A stretch of DNA of 64,000 nt, from assembly GCA_027488815.1 (NCBI GenBank), contig JAIYAX010000012.1, positions 186,001 through 250,000 on the forward strand, read 5' to 3'. The notes beneath the pieces were generated by a model. It saw only the letters and a list, made by a program, of their open reading frames with translations. It made no database searches and was not told the DNA's origin. The translations under genes and the position numbers were made by a program. This document shows positions 16,694 to 27,958 of this stretch, piece after piece. Within the stretch, counting starts at the first letter, position 1; every line of letters starts with the position of its first letter. Source of the stretch: Cytophagaceae bacterium (GTDB taxonomy: Bacteria; Bacteroidota; Bacteroidia; Cytophagales; JAIYAX01).

Positions 16694-18607
16694 TCAGACG
16701 GCTACCGGACGGGCCACCAGAGTACGAACAGCTTCTGCTATTCCTTTGGGCCCAAAGCCACATTCATCATGCAGCTCGATTTGCTCTCCGTGTTCGATGA
16801 CAGCATCGGGAATACCTAAACGGATGACTTTGGCACTGTAGCCATGGTCAGCCATAAATTCCAGTACAGCTGAGCCGAAGCCCCCCATCACGCATCCATC
16901 CTCTACGGTTACAATTTTAGTGTACCTGCTGAATACTTCATGAAGGAGTTCCTTATCCAGCGGTTTTACAAAGCGAAGGTCATAGTGAGCCGGTGAAAGG
17001 TCCTCAGCGGCAAGCATTTTGCGGCTTTCGGTCACATAGTTGCCGATATGACCAATGGTGAGTATTGCTACTTCTTCACCGTCACATATTTTTCTGCCTT
17101 TCCCGATCTCGATTTCCTCGAACGGTGTTTTCCAGTCGGGCATCATGCCATTGCCTCTGGGGTAGCGTATGCTGAAAGGGCCATGGTTATGCAACTGAGC
17201 GGTGTACATCAGGTTTCGAAGCTCCTGCTCATTCATGGGTGCCGATACGATCATGTTCGGGAGGCATCTCATGTAGGCAATGTCATAGGCTCCATGATGT
17301 GTGGGGCCGTCAGCACCGGCAAAACCTGCCCTGTCCATACAAAAGATCACAGGAAGCTCCTGAAGACATACATCATGGATCACCTGATCATATGCCCTTT
17401 GCATGAAGGTGGAATAAATATTGCAAAATGGAATGATGCCCTGAGTGGCCATCCCAGCGGAGAAGGTAACGGCATGCTGCTCAGCTATACCCACATCAAA
17501 GGCACGCTCAGGCATTTCTTTCATCATGATGTTCATGCTGCAGCCTGATGGCATAGCAGGTGTCACCCCGATGATTTTCTCGTTTTGTTTGGCAAGCTCC
17601 ACCAGGGTATGGCCAAACACATCCTGGTATTTGGGAGGTTGAGGGCTATCGTAGGTTTTTTTGTAAATCTCTCCGGTGATCTTATCAAATAGTCCGGGGG
17701 CATGCCATTTGGTTTGGTCTTTCTCTGCCAGAGCATATCCTTTGCCCTTTACTGTTACACAATGCAGAATTTTAGGTCCGGGAATGCTTTTCAGATCTTC
17801 AAGTACCGATACCAGATGGTTGATGTCGTGACCATCAATTGGCCCAAAATACCTCAACTTCAGAGATTCGAAAAGGTTGCTTTGCCTCAATAGGGTTGAT
17901 TTCAAACCGTTTTCGATTTTGGATGCAATCTCCTGAGCGTTTGGCCCAAACTTGCTGATTTTACCAAGCAGTTTCCATACCTCATCACGCATTTTGTTGT
18001 AGGTATGTGATGTGGTGATGTCTGTAAGGTAATCTTTTAGCGCACCGACGTTAGGGTCGATGGACATGCAATTATCGTTCAGGATGATTAGCAGGTTACT
18101 GTTGGTGAAGCCGGCATGGTTCATTCCTTCAAAAGCGATACCTCCCGTCATGGCACCATCACCGATCACGGCAATGTGCTGCAGGTCTTTATGTTGATAT
18201 TGATTGGCCACAGCCATGCCCAACGCAGCGGAAATGGAAGTAGAAGAGTGCCCTACGCCAAAAGTGTCATAGTTACTCTCCTTGCGTTTAGGGAACCCTG
18301 ATATGCCTTTGTAGAAGCGGTTGGTATGAAATTTCTCTCTTCGGCCTGTTAAAATCTTGTGCCCGTAAGCCTGATGCCCCACATCCCAAACCAGCTGATC
18401 TTCTGGTGTATTGAACACATAATGCAGGGCAACGGTAAGTTCTACCACTCCCAAACTGGCACCGAAATGACCACCATACACCGAGACATTGTCAATGATA
18501 AACTGACGAAGCTCTTCGCAGACTTGGTAAAGTTCAGACCTGTCCTTACGACGAAGGTCTGCCGGCTCTTGAATACTGCCGAGTAGTTTACCTGGCTTGA
18601 TGATCAT
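16694..18607 (-). CDS. dxs: 1-deoxy-D-xylulose-5-phosphate synthase
   Basis: 637 residues. It condenses pyruvate and glyceraldehyde 3-phosphate in the first step of the non-mevalonate isoprenoid pathway, using thiamine diphosphate. GDGAMTGGIAFEGMNHAG is the ThDP/Mg motif, DVGHQAYGHKILTGR and FDVGIAEQHAVTF are family segments, and DRAGFAGADGPTHHGAYD precedes the transketolase C-terminal domain. A TAACTTTG element (18685-18678, minus) is a possible -7 box about 70 bp upstream. Confidence 0.97.
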   Translation of the reverse strand: MIIKPGKLLGSIQEPADLRRKDRSELYQVCEELRQFIIDNVSVYGGHFGASLGVVELTVALHYVFNTPEDQLVWDVGHQAYGHKILTGRREKFHTNRFYKGISGFPKRKESNYDTFGVGHSSTSISAALGMAVANQYQHKDLQHIAVIGDGAMTGGIAFEGMNHAGFTNSNLLIILNDNCMSIDPNVGALKDYLTDITTSHTYNKMRDEVWKLLGKISKFGPNAQEIASKIENGLKSTLLRQSNLFESLKLRYFGPIDGHDINHLVSVLEDLKSIPGPKILHCVTVKGKGYALAEKDQTKWHAPGLFDKITGEIYKKTYDSPQPPKYQDVFGHTLVELAKQNEKIIGVTPAMPSGCSMNIMMKEMPERAFDVGIAEQHAVTFSAGMATQGIIPFCNIYSTFMQRAYDQVIHDVCLQELPVIFCMDRAGFAGADGPTHHGAYDIAYMRCLPNMIVSAPMNEQELRNLMYTAQLHNHGPFSIRYPRGNGMMPDWKTPFEEIEIGKGRKICDGEEVAILTIGHIGNYVTESRKMLAAEDLSPAHYDLRFVKPLDKELLHEVFSRYTKIVTVEDGCVMGGFGSAVLEFMADHGYSAKVIRLGIPDAVIEHGEQIELHDECGFGPKGIAEAVRTLVARPVAV

Positions 18608-18727
18608 GGTTCCAATTGGATTAAAAGATAGTTAACAAACAACGTGAAACTTAAATTGTTTGTCTAAAGGCCAAAGACAAAGTTACAATTTTTTGATACC
18701 TGAGCAGAGCAGCCCCTTTATTTGGCC

Positions 18728-18735
18728 TATATTTG
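18728..18735 (+). promoter_or_regulatory. Putative -7 element of the scpA promoter
   Basis: TATATTTG fits TAnnTTTG and lies 29 bp before the GTG start of scpA. No convincing TTG lies 19-21 bp upstream. Confidence 0.4.
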
Positions 18736-18764
18736 AACAGTAGATCATTGTCCTATTAGTTTCT

Positions 18765-19514
18765 GTGAGTTTCGAAATCAAGCTACCGCTCTTCCAGGGC
18801 CCATTTGATTTACTGCTTTTCTTCATTGAAAGGGATGAGTTAGACATCTACGATATCCCGATTGCAAAGATTACAGACGATTTCCTGGACTATCTTCACC
18901 ATCTGGAGAAGTTCAACCTCGAAGTAGCCAGCGATTTTATCCTGATGGCGGCTACCCTCATGCGGATCAAAGTGCGGATGCTGCTGCCCCGCAAAGAACT
19001 GGATGAGCAAGGTCAGGAGATTGACCCCAGAGAAGAGCTCATCCGGCACCTGCTGGAATACAAGAAGTTTAAGTCCGTTACCGATGTGCTCTCTCAGATG
19101 GAAGATGAGCGACTTAGCAAAGAGAAACGAGGAAATATCGAGCGTGAACTGCAATTGATCGCTCAGGCATGGCAGGGAGAGGAGCCTTTGGAAAAAGTAG
19201 ACCTCTACAAGTTGTTAAAAACATTCCAGCGAATTACGGAGCGGTATGAGATACGGCTGAAGAAACCTAGCCACACCATAGTACAGTACCCCTACACCAT
19301 TGAAGACAAGAAGCAGTTTATCCTGGATCAGGTGGCCGATGGCAAGAGGCTTTCTTTTGAAGACTTGCTAAGGCATGAGCTTAGCCGGGTAGCTGCCATA
19401 TTCAATTTTCTCGCTATCCTGGAGCTGGTGCAACTGGAGCAAATCAAGCTGGAGATAGGAGAAGGGTATAATCACTTTTGGATTTCAAAACAGGAGGCAG
19501 TAACTGTAAGCTAA
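18765..19514 (+). CDS. scpA: Segregation and condensation protein A
   Basis: 249-residue kleisin that bridges SMC heads and binds ScpB in chromosome condensation. N-terminal LPLFQGPFDLLLFFIERDELDIYDIPIAKITDDFL is the ScpA signature; ASDFILMAATLMRIKVRMLLP follows; the C-terminal winged helix includes FLAILELVQLEQIKLE. GTG start; earlier in-frame starts do not give the conserved beginning. No scpB or smc lies nearby. The gap to the next gene is 5 bp. Confidence 0.95.
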   Translation: MSFEIKLPLFQGPFDLLLFFIERDELDIYDIPIAKITDDFLDYLHHLEKFNLEVASDFILMAATLMRIKVRMLLPRKELDEQGQEIDPREELIRHLLEYKKFKSVTDVLSQMEDERLSKEKRGNIERELQLIAQAWQGEEPLEKVDLYKLLKTFQRITERYEIRLKKPSHTIVQYPYTIEDKKQFILDQVADGKRLSFEDLLRHELSRVAAIFNFLAILELVQLEQIKLEIGEGYNHFWISKQEAVTVS

Positions 19515-19519
19515 AGTAA

Positions 19520-20593
19520 ATGGATCAGCAAACCAAAGACATACTTCGTACGCTCAACCCCTGGAAAATCCTGCTGCCCATTGGCCTGGGCCTTACGGTG
19601 ACCGCTTACCTCATGTACAGCAATTACAACCTTGAGGATTTCTCCAGATTTCTGAGCGGAAACCTGTTGTGGATTTTTGCTGCTGTGGTGGTGTTGTTTA
19701 TTCGGGATGCAGGCTATGTGTACCGGATAAGGCATATCACCGAGAAAGAGTTGAGCCTGAAAAGCAGCATTTATGTCATTTTGCTTTGGGAGTTTGCCTC
19801 TGCCGTAACCCCTTCAGCAGTAGGCGGTACTGCCATTGCCATGTTTATTCTGCAGAAGGAGGGTATAAATATGGGTCGGGCCTTGGCGCTGGTAATGTTT
19901 ACTGCCGTGCTCGATAACCTGTTTTTTATAGTATTTGCCCCGCTAGTAATTTTCTTGACCAACGGGAAGGTGTTCCCTGACATAAGTGCCATGCAGGTTC
20001 AATTTCCTAAAGGCCTGGAGTATACATTCATACTGAGTTATGCGCTTATAGCTGTGTACACATTTTTGATGACTTTCGGTCTGTTTTTCAGACCCCGGGC
20101 ATTTAAGTGGTTGCTCATTAAGTCAACCGCTCTGCCATTTTTGAGAAGATGGCGCAAAGCCGCTGTTGAAAACGGCAATGAAGTGATTGTGGCCTCTAAT
20201 GAGCTACGGCATAAATCCTTAGGTTTCTGGTTGCCTGCCGTAGGCGTTACCATTTTAGTTTGGTGTGCCCGGTATGCGCTGGTTAACTGTCTGATGATGG
20301 CTTATGTTGACCTTAGCTGGCAGCAGAACATGCTGGCCTTTAGCAGGCAGATCATCATGTGGATCATCATGCTTATCTCACCCACACCTGGTGGCAGTGG
20401 CATTGCCGAGGGTGTGTTTCCCTTGTTTTTTGGAGATATTATCGGAAAACTGAGCGCCTTGATCAGTTTGTTTTGGCGTCTATTCACGTACTACCCGTAT
20501 TTGATTTTGGGGGCTATCGTATTACCACGTTGGCTGAGAAGGGTGTTTTTCCAGAAGAGCCTGAAGGAGTTAAGGGAAACACAAGAGGGTTAG
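19520..20593 (+). CDS. Lysylphosphatidylglycerol synthase-like (UPF0104) membrane protein
   Basis: 357 residues with about 8 membrane helices and the family marks GNLLWIFAAVVVLFIRDAGYVYRI, SAVTPSAVGGTA and LISPTPGGSGIAEG. This is the flippase-like membrane domain of MprF/AglD proteins without the C-terminal aminoacyl-transferase domain, so it more likely moves or senses lipids than modifies them. It is cotranscribed with scpA (5 bp gap). The 75 bp after it, up to the convergent gene, hold no clear hairpin. Confidence 0.85.
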   Translation: MDQQTKDILRTLNPWKILLPIGLGLTVTAYLMYSNYNLEDFSRFLSGNLLWIFAAVVVLFIRDAGYVYRIRHITEKELSLKSSIYVILLWEFASAVTPSAVGGTAIAMFILQKEGINMGRALALVMFTAVLDNLFFIVFAPLVIFLTNGKVFPDISAMQVQFPKGLEYTFILSYALIAVYTFLMTFGLFFRPRAFKWLLIKSTALPFLRRWRKAAVENGNEVIVASNELRHKSLGFWLPAVGVTILVWCARYALVNCLMMAYVDLSWQQNMLAFSRQIIMWIIMLISPTPGGSGIAEGVFPLFFGDIIGKLSALISLFWRLFTYYPYLILGAIVLPRWLRRVFFQKSLKELRETQEG

Positions 20594-20668
20594 GCCTTTT
20601 CAAACTATTCACAAGCTCCTTTTTTATCCGGCCGATTTGTGTGGCTTATAAATTGAAACATCTCAAGG

Positions 20669-22099
20669 TTATTTGGTGGGATGTGCTATATGGTTGATCA
20701 TACCTTTGAAGATGTAGCCATGAAAGGGCAATACAGCATACCAATACAGCCTGCCCATCAATCCCAGAGGCCTGAAGGTGGCTGTTTGTGTCAAGACATT
20801 TTGGGCATCAATTCTAAATTCCAGCCATGCCTCGCCGGGCAGCTTCATCTCAGCATAGAGCAGCAGCCTTCTTTCTTGCTTATTGGCCAACAGCACACGC
20901 CAGAAGTCCAGCGCATCTCCGGCATAGATCTCCGTGTCACTTTTTCTTCCCCTGCGCATCCCAACACCACCCATCAACTGGTCCAAAAAGCCTCTCAGCT
21001 CCCACAACCAATTGCCGCAGTACCAGCCTGTTTTACCACCTATGGCCCATATCTTTTTCATGGAGGTTTCAGCATCCTTCAGCTCACGACTGCGGATGTC
21101 TTTAAAACAGCCATTGCTAGGCACCTCGATAAATTTGGAAAAACCTTCCTTGAACAAGGTGCTGGTCTGGGCATCTTTCCAACTGGAGAGCACCTGATTT
21201 TGCTCAATTTTATCAAATGCCATTCTGATAGATGTATCGTAATCAATAGGCTCAATACCCAATAAACTACCCAGGTTATTGGGCTTGCAGATGACATCCA
21301 CCTTCATGCTGTTCACCAGATTTTTGGCAAGGGGATAGGAAGTAGCCGTTACAAAGTACAGCCAATAGCTAGAAATCTTTGGTGTCATCACCGGCACAAT
21401 GACAATGCGCCTTTTTAAGCCCCTGATTTTGGCAAATCGAAGGAGCATCTCTTTGTAGGTGAGTACTTCAGGCCCACCGATATCAAAGGTTTGGTTGTAG
21501 GTTTCTTCTCTGCTTATGACACCGATCAGATACTGCACCACATTTCGAATGGCGATGGGCTGGCATTTGGTTTTGAGCCAGCGGGGCGTGATCATAAAGG
21601 GCAGCTTTTCCACCAAGTCTCGGATGATCTCGAAGGACGCACTGCCTGAACCCACGATAATGCCTGCTCTCAAAGTGGTAAGTGCAAATCGGGAACCTGC
21701 CAGGATAGATTCTACATTTTTACGGGACTCCAGGTGTTTGGATAGCTCTTCTGTATTGGTGATGCCACTGAGGTAAATCACTTGACGAGCCTGCGTTTGA
21801 TCCAGTCTATGCTTAAAATTGGTGGCACAGATCTCCTCCATGTCTCCGAAATCGCCACTGCGGGTAGACATGGAGTGGATAAGGTAATAGGCCACATCGA
21901 TGTCATCCGGAATTTGTTGCAGCGTCTCCTTTTTAAGAAAGTCCACTTTGATCAAGCTGAGTAGGGGGGATTGGTACTTGGCACTGTTGAACCTGCCCCT
22001 GTCTCGTACACAGCAAACCACCTCATGGCCCTGCTCCAACAGTACAGGTAGTAACCGCTGGGCGATGTATCCGGTAACTCCGGTAAGTAAGACTTTCAT
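20669..22099 (-). CDS. SDR-type epimerase with C-terminal DUF2867 domain
   Basis: 476 residues. The N-terminal Rossmann domain (about 1-300) opens with LLTGVTGYIAQRLLPVL and contains DVAYYLIHSMS and LRAGIIVGSGSASFE. The C-terminal 150 residues form a DUF2867 (START-like) module: WAIGGKTGWYCGNWLWELRGFLDQLMGGVGMRRGR and PGEAWLEFRI. This architecture is widespread and has no established substrate; NAD(P) binding is predicted. The catalytic YxxxK is not obvious, as in other atypical SDRs. Confidence 0.85.
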   Translation of the reverse strand: MKVLLTGVTGYIAQRLLPVLLEQGHEVVCCVRDRGRFNSAKYQSPLLSLIKVDFLKKETLQQIPDDIDVAYYLIHSMSTRSGDFGDMEEICATNFKHRLDQTQARQVIYLSGITNTEELSKHLESRKNVESILAGSRFALTTLRAGIIVGSGSASFEIIRDLVEKLPFMITPRWLKTKCQPIAIRNVVQYLIGVISREETYNQTFDIGGPEVLTYKEMLLRFAKIRGLKRRIVIVPVMTPKISSYWLYFVTATSYPLAKNLVNSMKVDVICKPNNLGSLLGIEPIDYDTSIRMAFDKIEQNQVLSSWKDAQTSTLFKEGFSKFIEVPSNGCFKDIRSRELKDAETSMKKIWAIGGKTGWYCGNWLWELRGFLDQLMGGVGMRRGRKSDTEIYAGDALDFWRVLLANKQERRLLLYAEMKLPGEAWLEFRIDAQNVLTQTATFRPLGLMGRLYWYAVLPFHGYIFKGMINHIAHPTK

Positions 22100-22381
22100 G
22101 GGCGAGGGTATATACCTGTAATATCGCTATTCGGTACAAAGTTCCAATGGATCTTTCAAAGGCGAGGTCTTAAGGCTGTTTTTTCAAGGCAGGAAATGTT
22201 CTGTCTGCTGCAAACCATATTGAGGAAATTGAAAAGGTTTGTTTGAAGCAGACCAAGATTGGAGAGGAAGTGTCAGATGAAGGCGCCTGCCACTGAGGAG
22301 GATACAGCTTCAGATACTCCAATACCCCCGACTGTTCCTAGTTTCTCACTGAAACCAGTATTGCGATCGGATCGATTCATC
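22100..22381. other. Non-coding stretch with repeat fragments
   Basis: No gene is seen. CTGCCACTGAGGAGGA near 22278 resembles CTGCCACTGCGGAAAA near 22755, and GCTGTTTT ... GGAAATGTTC near 22175 resembles GCTGTTTT ... GGTAAATGTTC near 22770. The area probably holds decayed pieces of the same repeat family as the copies described below. Confidence 0.35.
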
Positions 22382-22739
22382 CCTCACCCAATCCTTACAC
22401 CAATGATACAGACATCGTCCAGCTGACGATGGTCGCCTTTCCGGGTGTTAAACAGCCTATCCACTTTGCCGGCCTAAGTTAAGGTTTTAATTGAGCATGG
22501 TTCTTCTTGAGCCGGATCTCGGATCATTAGACTAGAACACAAAGGCAATGGGTAAAGAACAACTAGTTGAACGGATCTACAGCTGCTCCTCATTTGTACT
22601 ATCGAACAGGCTATCGTAGGATTTGCAATCCGCACGATTAAACGAGACCATTAGCCTTTGCATACAGTTTGCCTGAACAGTTCCCAAAGTTTTAGCCTTT
22701 TGCCAGTATGACTTGTCGGATTGTAAATCCCGAAGAGCG
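22382..22739. repeat. Long direct repeat, copy A
   Basis: About 358 bp that reappear in the same orientation at 23802-24187, with roughly nine in ten bases alike by eye. It begins at CCTCACCCAATCC and ends at CCCGAAGAGCG. Inside are the 3' end of a SpoIIE-like phosphatase frame (22384-22473, minus) and two REP-like GGATT-type palindromes (about 22616-22632 and 22717-22732). Relative to copy B it lacks about 28 bp between two GGATTG motifs, which looks like a deletion between short repeats. Confidence 0.85.
22384..22473 (-). pseudogene. Remnant of SpoIIE/PP2C-type phosphatase C-terminus (copy A)
   Basis: An open stretch of 29 codons and a stop, bounded upstream by an in-frame stop. The product contains KGDHRQLDDVCIIGVRI, which resembles the terminal strands of Bacteroidota SpoIIE-family serine phosphatases, where an Asp-Asp (DDV) metal-site segment is followed by a final strand and a short tail. 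Nothing upstream extends it, so it is a gene fragment, not a gene. Confidence 0.45.
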
Positions 22740-22821
22740 ATCAGGTGAAGACATCTGCCACTGCGGAAAAAAGCTGTTTTCGATAGTGGTAAATGTTCGG
22801 TATTTCCTAGGCTGTCTTTTA

Positions 22822-23700
22822 TTATTCTTCGTAGTAATAGGAATAGTCAATGCCTTTCATAAACATTTCTCGGTCATTGATTTTAATAGTTAGTGCGGTT
22901 TCTAACAGTTGTTTTAAAACACTACTATCCACTGTACTAATAATCATAGCGTTCATATAATTCTCTTTCTTTATCTTACTCCAATCCACACATTTTTTCA
23001 AATATTTTTTAAGCATTATATCCAGCCATACTCTTGTGCTTCTGCCATTGCCTTCCTTGAAGGGGTGCGCCTTGTTCATTTCGGCATACTTCAAGATGAT
23101 TTCTTCAAGTGTGGTTTGTGGCATAGCATCTATTTGTTGCAAGGTGCTTTTCAAGTGCTGTGCATAAACAAACCTGTAGCCACCTTTTGAAATGTTTATA
23201 TCCCTGATTTGCCCCGCAAAATCATATAAGCCGCCAAACAGATAAGCGTGTATTTGTAGCAAACCTTTGGTGGTGCCCACTTCAAATTCATTTATTAAGT
23301 TACTTTCAAATAAGGTGTAGGCTTTCTTCTTGCTTTGCCCGTCAATGCTGGTATCGCTGTATAGAAACCAATCTAAGAATTTGGTTGCCTTGTTGTTGGG
23401 GAAATTTTTGGATAATTCAATAATTCCCTCACTGTCCAGCATATCGGTTTTGTACTTTTTGCCGTCTGCCGCAGTTAACTTCAGTTGGGTAGTGTCACTA
23501 ACCAACTGACTGTTTTTTTTCTTCAGCTTGGCTTTCAGGTATTTCCAATAGTTCCGGGTTTTAGTGTAGTCGGGTTCTTCGTTCAACACACCGACAATAT
23601 CCAACACACTAAACCACCATTTGGAATGGTTATCGTCCCAAACGGCTCGTACTTCACGGTCATCAAAAAAGCGAATGGATATTTTTTGTTGTTCTTTCAT
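22822..23700 (-). CDS. Fic-family AMPylase-like protein with N-terminal Bro-N-type domain
   Basis: 292 residues. Residues about 1-110 resemble the phage antirepressor/Bro-N DNA-binding domain (WWFSVLDIVGVLNEEPDYTKTRNYWKYLKAKL, then MLDSEGIIELSKNFPNNKATKFLDWF). Residues about 125-285 are a Fic domain with HPFKEGNGRSTR, the full HxFx(D/E)GNGRxxR active site that transfers nucleotide phosphates to protein hydroxyls. No S/TxxxE(G/N) inhibitory motif is obvious, so control may be in trans or through the N-terminal domain. The frame opens upstream to 23811; ATG 23700 fits the domain start. It sits alone between two long direct repeats, suggesting it arrived as a cassette. Confidence 0.85.
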   Translation of the reverse strand: MKEQQKISIRFFDDREVRAVWDDNHSKWWFSVLDIVGVLNEEPDYTKTRNYWKYLKAKLKKKNSQLVSDTTQLKLTAADGKKYKTDMLDSEGIIELSKNFPNNKATKFLDWFLYSDTSIDGQSKKKAYTLFESNLINEFEVGTTKGLLQIHAYLFGGLYDFAGQIRDINISKGGYRFVYAQHLKSTLQQIDAMPQTTLEEIILKYAEMNKAHPFKEGNGRSTRVWLDIMLKKYLKKCVDWSKIKKENYMNAMIISTVDSSVLKQLLETALTIKINDREMFMKGIDYSYYYEE

Positions 23701-23803
23701 TCTTTGTTTTCTCTTTGCTTTATTGACCCGTAGCAGCAAGTCAATACCACCGAAGCAGGAGTAGACACCTGCAAGTGAGGAATTTGTTCTGAACCCCGCT
23801 ACC

Positions 23804-23893
23804 TCACTCAATCCTTACACCAATGATACAGACATCGTCCAGCTGACGATGGTCGCTTTTCCGGGTGTTAAACAGCCTATCCACTTTGCCGGC
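23804..23893 (-). pseudogene. Remnant of SpoIIE/PP2C-type phosphatase C-terminus (copy B)
   Basis: Same 29-codon fragment as in copy A (ends LDDVCIIGVRIE then stop), with changes such as KGDH to KSDH. Two diverged copies of a gene 3' end plus its downstream spacer point to duplication of a segment that originally lay beside an intact phosphatase gene elsewhere. Confidence 0.45.
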
Positions 23894-24031
23894 CTAAGAT
23901 AAGGTTTTATTTGAGCAGGGTTCTTCTTGAGCCGGATCTCGGATCATTAGACTAGAGCACAAAGGCGATAGATCAGGAACAACTAGTTGAACGGCTCTAC
24001 AACTGCTCGTCATTTGTACTATCGAACAGGC

Positions 24032-24158
24032 TATCGTAGGATTTGCAATCCGACACGATTAAACTTGACCATTAGCCTTTGCATACAGTTTGCCTGAACA
24101 GTTCCCAAGGTTTTAGCCTTTTGCCGGCATGACTTATCGGATTGCAAATCCTACGATA
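24032..24158. repeat. REPIN-like inverted repeat pair
   Basis: Two perfect 22-bp arms in opposite orientation (24032-24053 and 24137-24158), each centred on a palindromic GGATTTGCAATCC / GGATTGCAAATCC core and separated by 83 bp. This is the layout of REP doublets mobilised by RAYT (IS200-like) transposases. No RAYT gene is in the window. Confidence 0.65.
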
Positions 24159-24202
24159 CGACTTCGGGATTGTAAATCCCGAAGAGCTAGTTTTCTAAGG
24201 GC

Positions 24203-24239
24203 CAAAAAGAAGCCGGACCCTATGCGATAGAGCCCGGCT
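24203..24239 (-). terminator. Rho-independent terminator of katG
   Basis: On the minus strand AGCCGGgctCTAT and ATAGggtCCGGCT pair around a short loop and are followed by TTCTTTTT. It begins 22 bp past the katG stop. Confidence 0.8.
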
Positions 24240-24261
24240 GAGGTTTAAAAGCGGAGTTTGA

Positions 24262-26904
<2,643 letters not shown>

Positions 26905-27948
26905 TCAATCGTGAAACTCATAGCTTTTGAGGACACGCAAGCCAAAAAGCCCATCTGAAAAGGTGTAGGTGATTTTTTTGTAATGAAATATATTTTCAAA
27001 TGGGAAGAACACTCTCAACCAAATATATTCATCATACTTTTGATCTGGAAGAGTGATTTTTGAAATATATACAAATCTATAAGTTCGCTTAACACTATAA
27101 CGATAATGGTCATGATAAATCACTTTATCGAATTTAATTTCATATGTTTCAATTTCTTTTTCGTTAGAAAAAACAAAGTTGGTTAAAAAGAACGAATTTA
27201 AAACGGTAAAAGCAATTAGTGGCCAGGAAATTAATGTCATCCTTTTATTTTTACCGTATTTAAAATGTAAATATATGGATATAGATGTGCCAAGAATAAA
27301 TATTAATAATATAGTATTTAATGTTAATTGAGTATTGATAGTAACATTCATAATAATGATTATATTCAATGATAATACCAATAATGATATAAATTTATGT
27401 GATTTAATAATCACGAAAAGACCTTGAATAAACAAACTCAGACTAACTTTTACTTTAAATTTAAAAATGCCTGACCATATATGAGTAGTAATGAATGTAA
27501 TGATAAAACCTACGACTAAGCCAGTAACTGATTTGAATATAAAACCTATTAATGGGGCAGATAACAACAGTACAGACACAATCAAATACATGTATGTAAA
27601 TACTGCATATGCTGCATCGGTTTCCTTATATTGTTTCGTTTGTTTGTATTGCTTGTACTTCATCCGGGCATATTTCTCTGCCCTTCTTCGTGCTTTTTCC
27701 TCTTCGTATCTTTGCCTTTGTTCCTCAGTGACTTCAGCATACTCAACAACTTTTTTTCCTGATTTCTGCTTGATTAGATAATCAAACGCTTCGCTTAGTT
27801 GAATAAACTTTTCGTGAGCATTTGCCTCTTTATTGAGATCAGGATGCGTTTTTTTTACCTTAGCACGAAAGGCCTTTTTGATCTCTGCAATGGAAGCCCC
27901 TTCTGGTACTCCCAACATCGCATAGGCTTTTTGTTCTCGATCTGTCAT
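26905..27948 (-). CDS. Membrane-bound J-domain protein
   Basis: 347 residues. J-domain at about 3-62 with the invariant HPD (35-37), the element that stimulates Hsp70 ATPase. A Lys/Arg/Glu-rich helix (about 75-110) links it to about five membrane helices (about 113-260). The C-terminal ~85 residues are hydrophilic and beta-rich ([21 protein letters not shown]). No Gly/Phe or zinc-finger region, so it is not DnaJ itself. The DNA is much more AT-rich than its neighbours. The frame is open to 28095, but the ATG at 27948 avoids overlap and starts the J-domain. It follows the sigma factor gene by 10 bp. Confidence 0.8.
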   Translation of the reverse strand: MTDREQKAYAMLGVPEGASIAEIKKAFRAKVKKTHPDLNKEANAHEKFIQLSEAFDYLIKQKSGKKVVEYAEVTEEQRQRYEEEKARRRAEKYARMKYKQYKQTKQYKETDAAYAVFTYMYLIVSVLLLSAPLIGFIFKSVTGLVVGFIITFITTHIWSGIFKFKVKVSLSLFIQGLFVIIKSHKFISLLVLSLNIIIIMNVTINTQLTLNTILLIFILGTSISIYLHFKYGKNKRMTLISWPLIAFTVLNSFFLTNFVFSNEKEIETYEIKFDKVIYHDHYRYSVKRTYRFVYISKITLPDQKYDEYIWLRVFFPFENIFHYKKITYTFSDGLFGLRVLKSYEFHD

Positions 27949-27958
27949 CTCGTTATTG

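Larger units (their letters stand above)
23802..24187. repeat. Long direct repeat, copy B
   Basis: About 386 bp, matching 22382-22739 in the same orientation with substitutions scattered throughout. It keeps a complete REP-type inverted pair (24032-24053 and 24137-24158) and ends with another palindromic GGGATTGTAAATCCCG unit. The fairly low identity means the duplication is not recent. Confidence 0.85.

Noticed and set aside
17048-17548. A 166-codon plus-strand frame inside dxs
   Set aside because: Antisense to the conserved Dxs coding sequence; no independent support.
20681-21265. A 194-codon plus-strand frame opposite the DUF2867 epimerase gene
   Set aside because: It lies entirely antisense to a well-supported gene and has no domain; a shadow frame.
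22708-22893. A 61-codon plus-strand frame across the end of repeat A
   Set aside because: It runs over REP palindromes and into the antisense of the Fic gene; composition is not protein-like and copy B does not preserve it.
24032-24187. CRISPR-like array from the repeated GGATT units
   Set aside because: Units alternate in orientation, spacing is irregular and there are no cas genes; REP-type palindromes explain them better.
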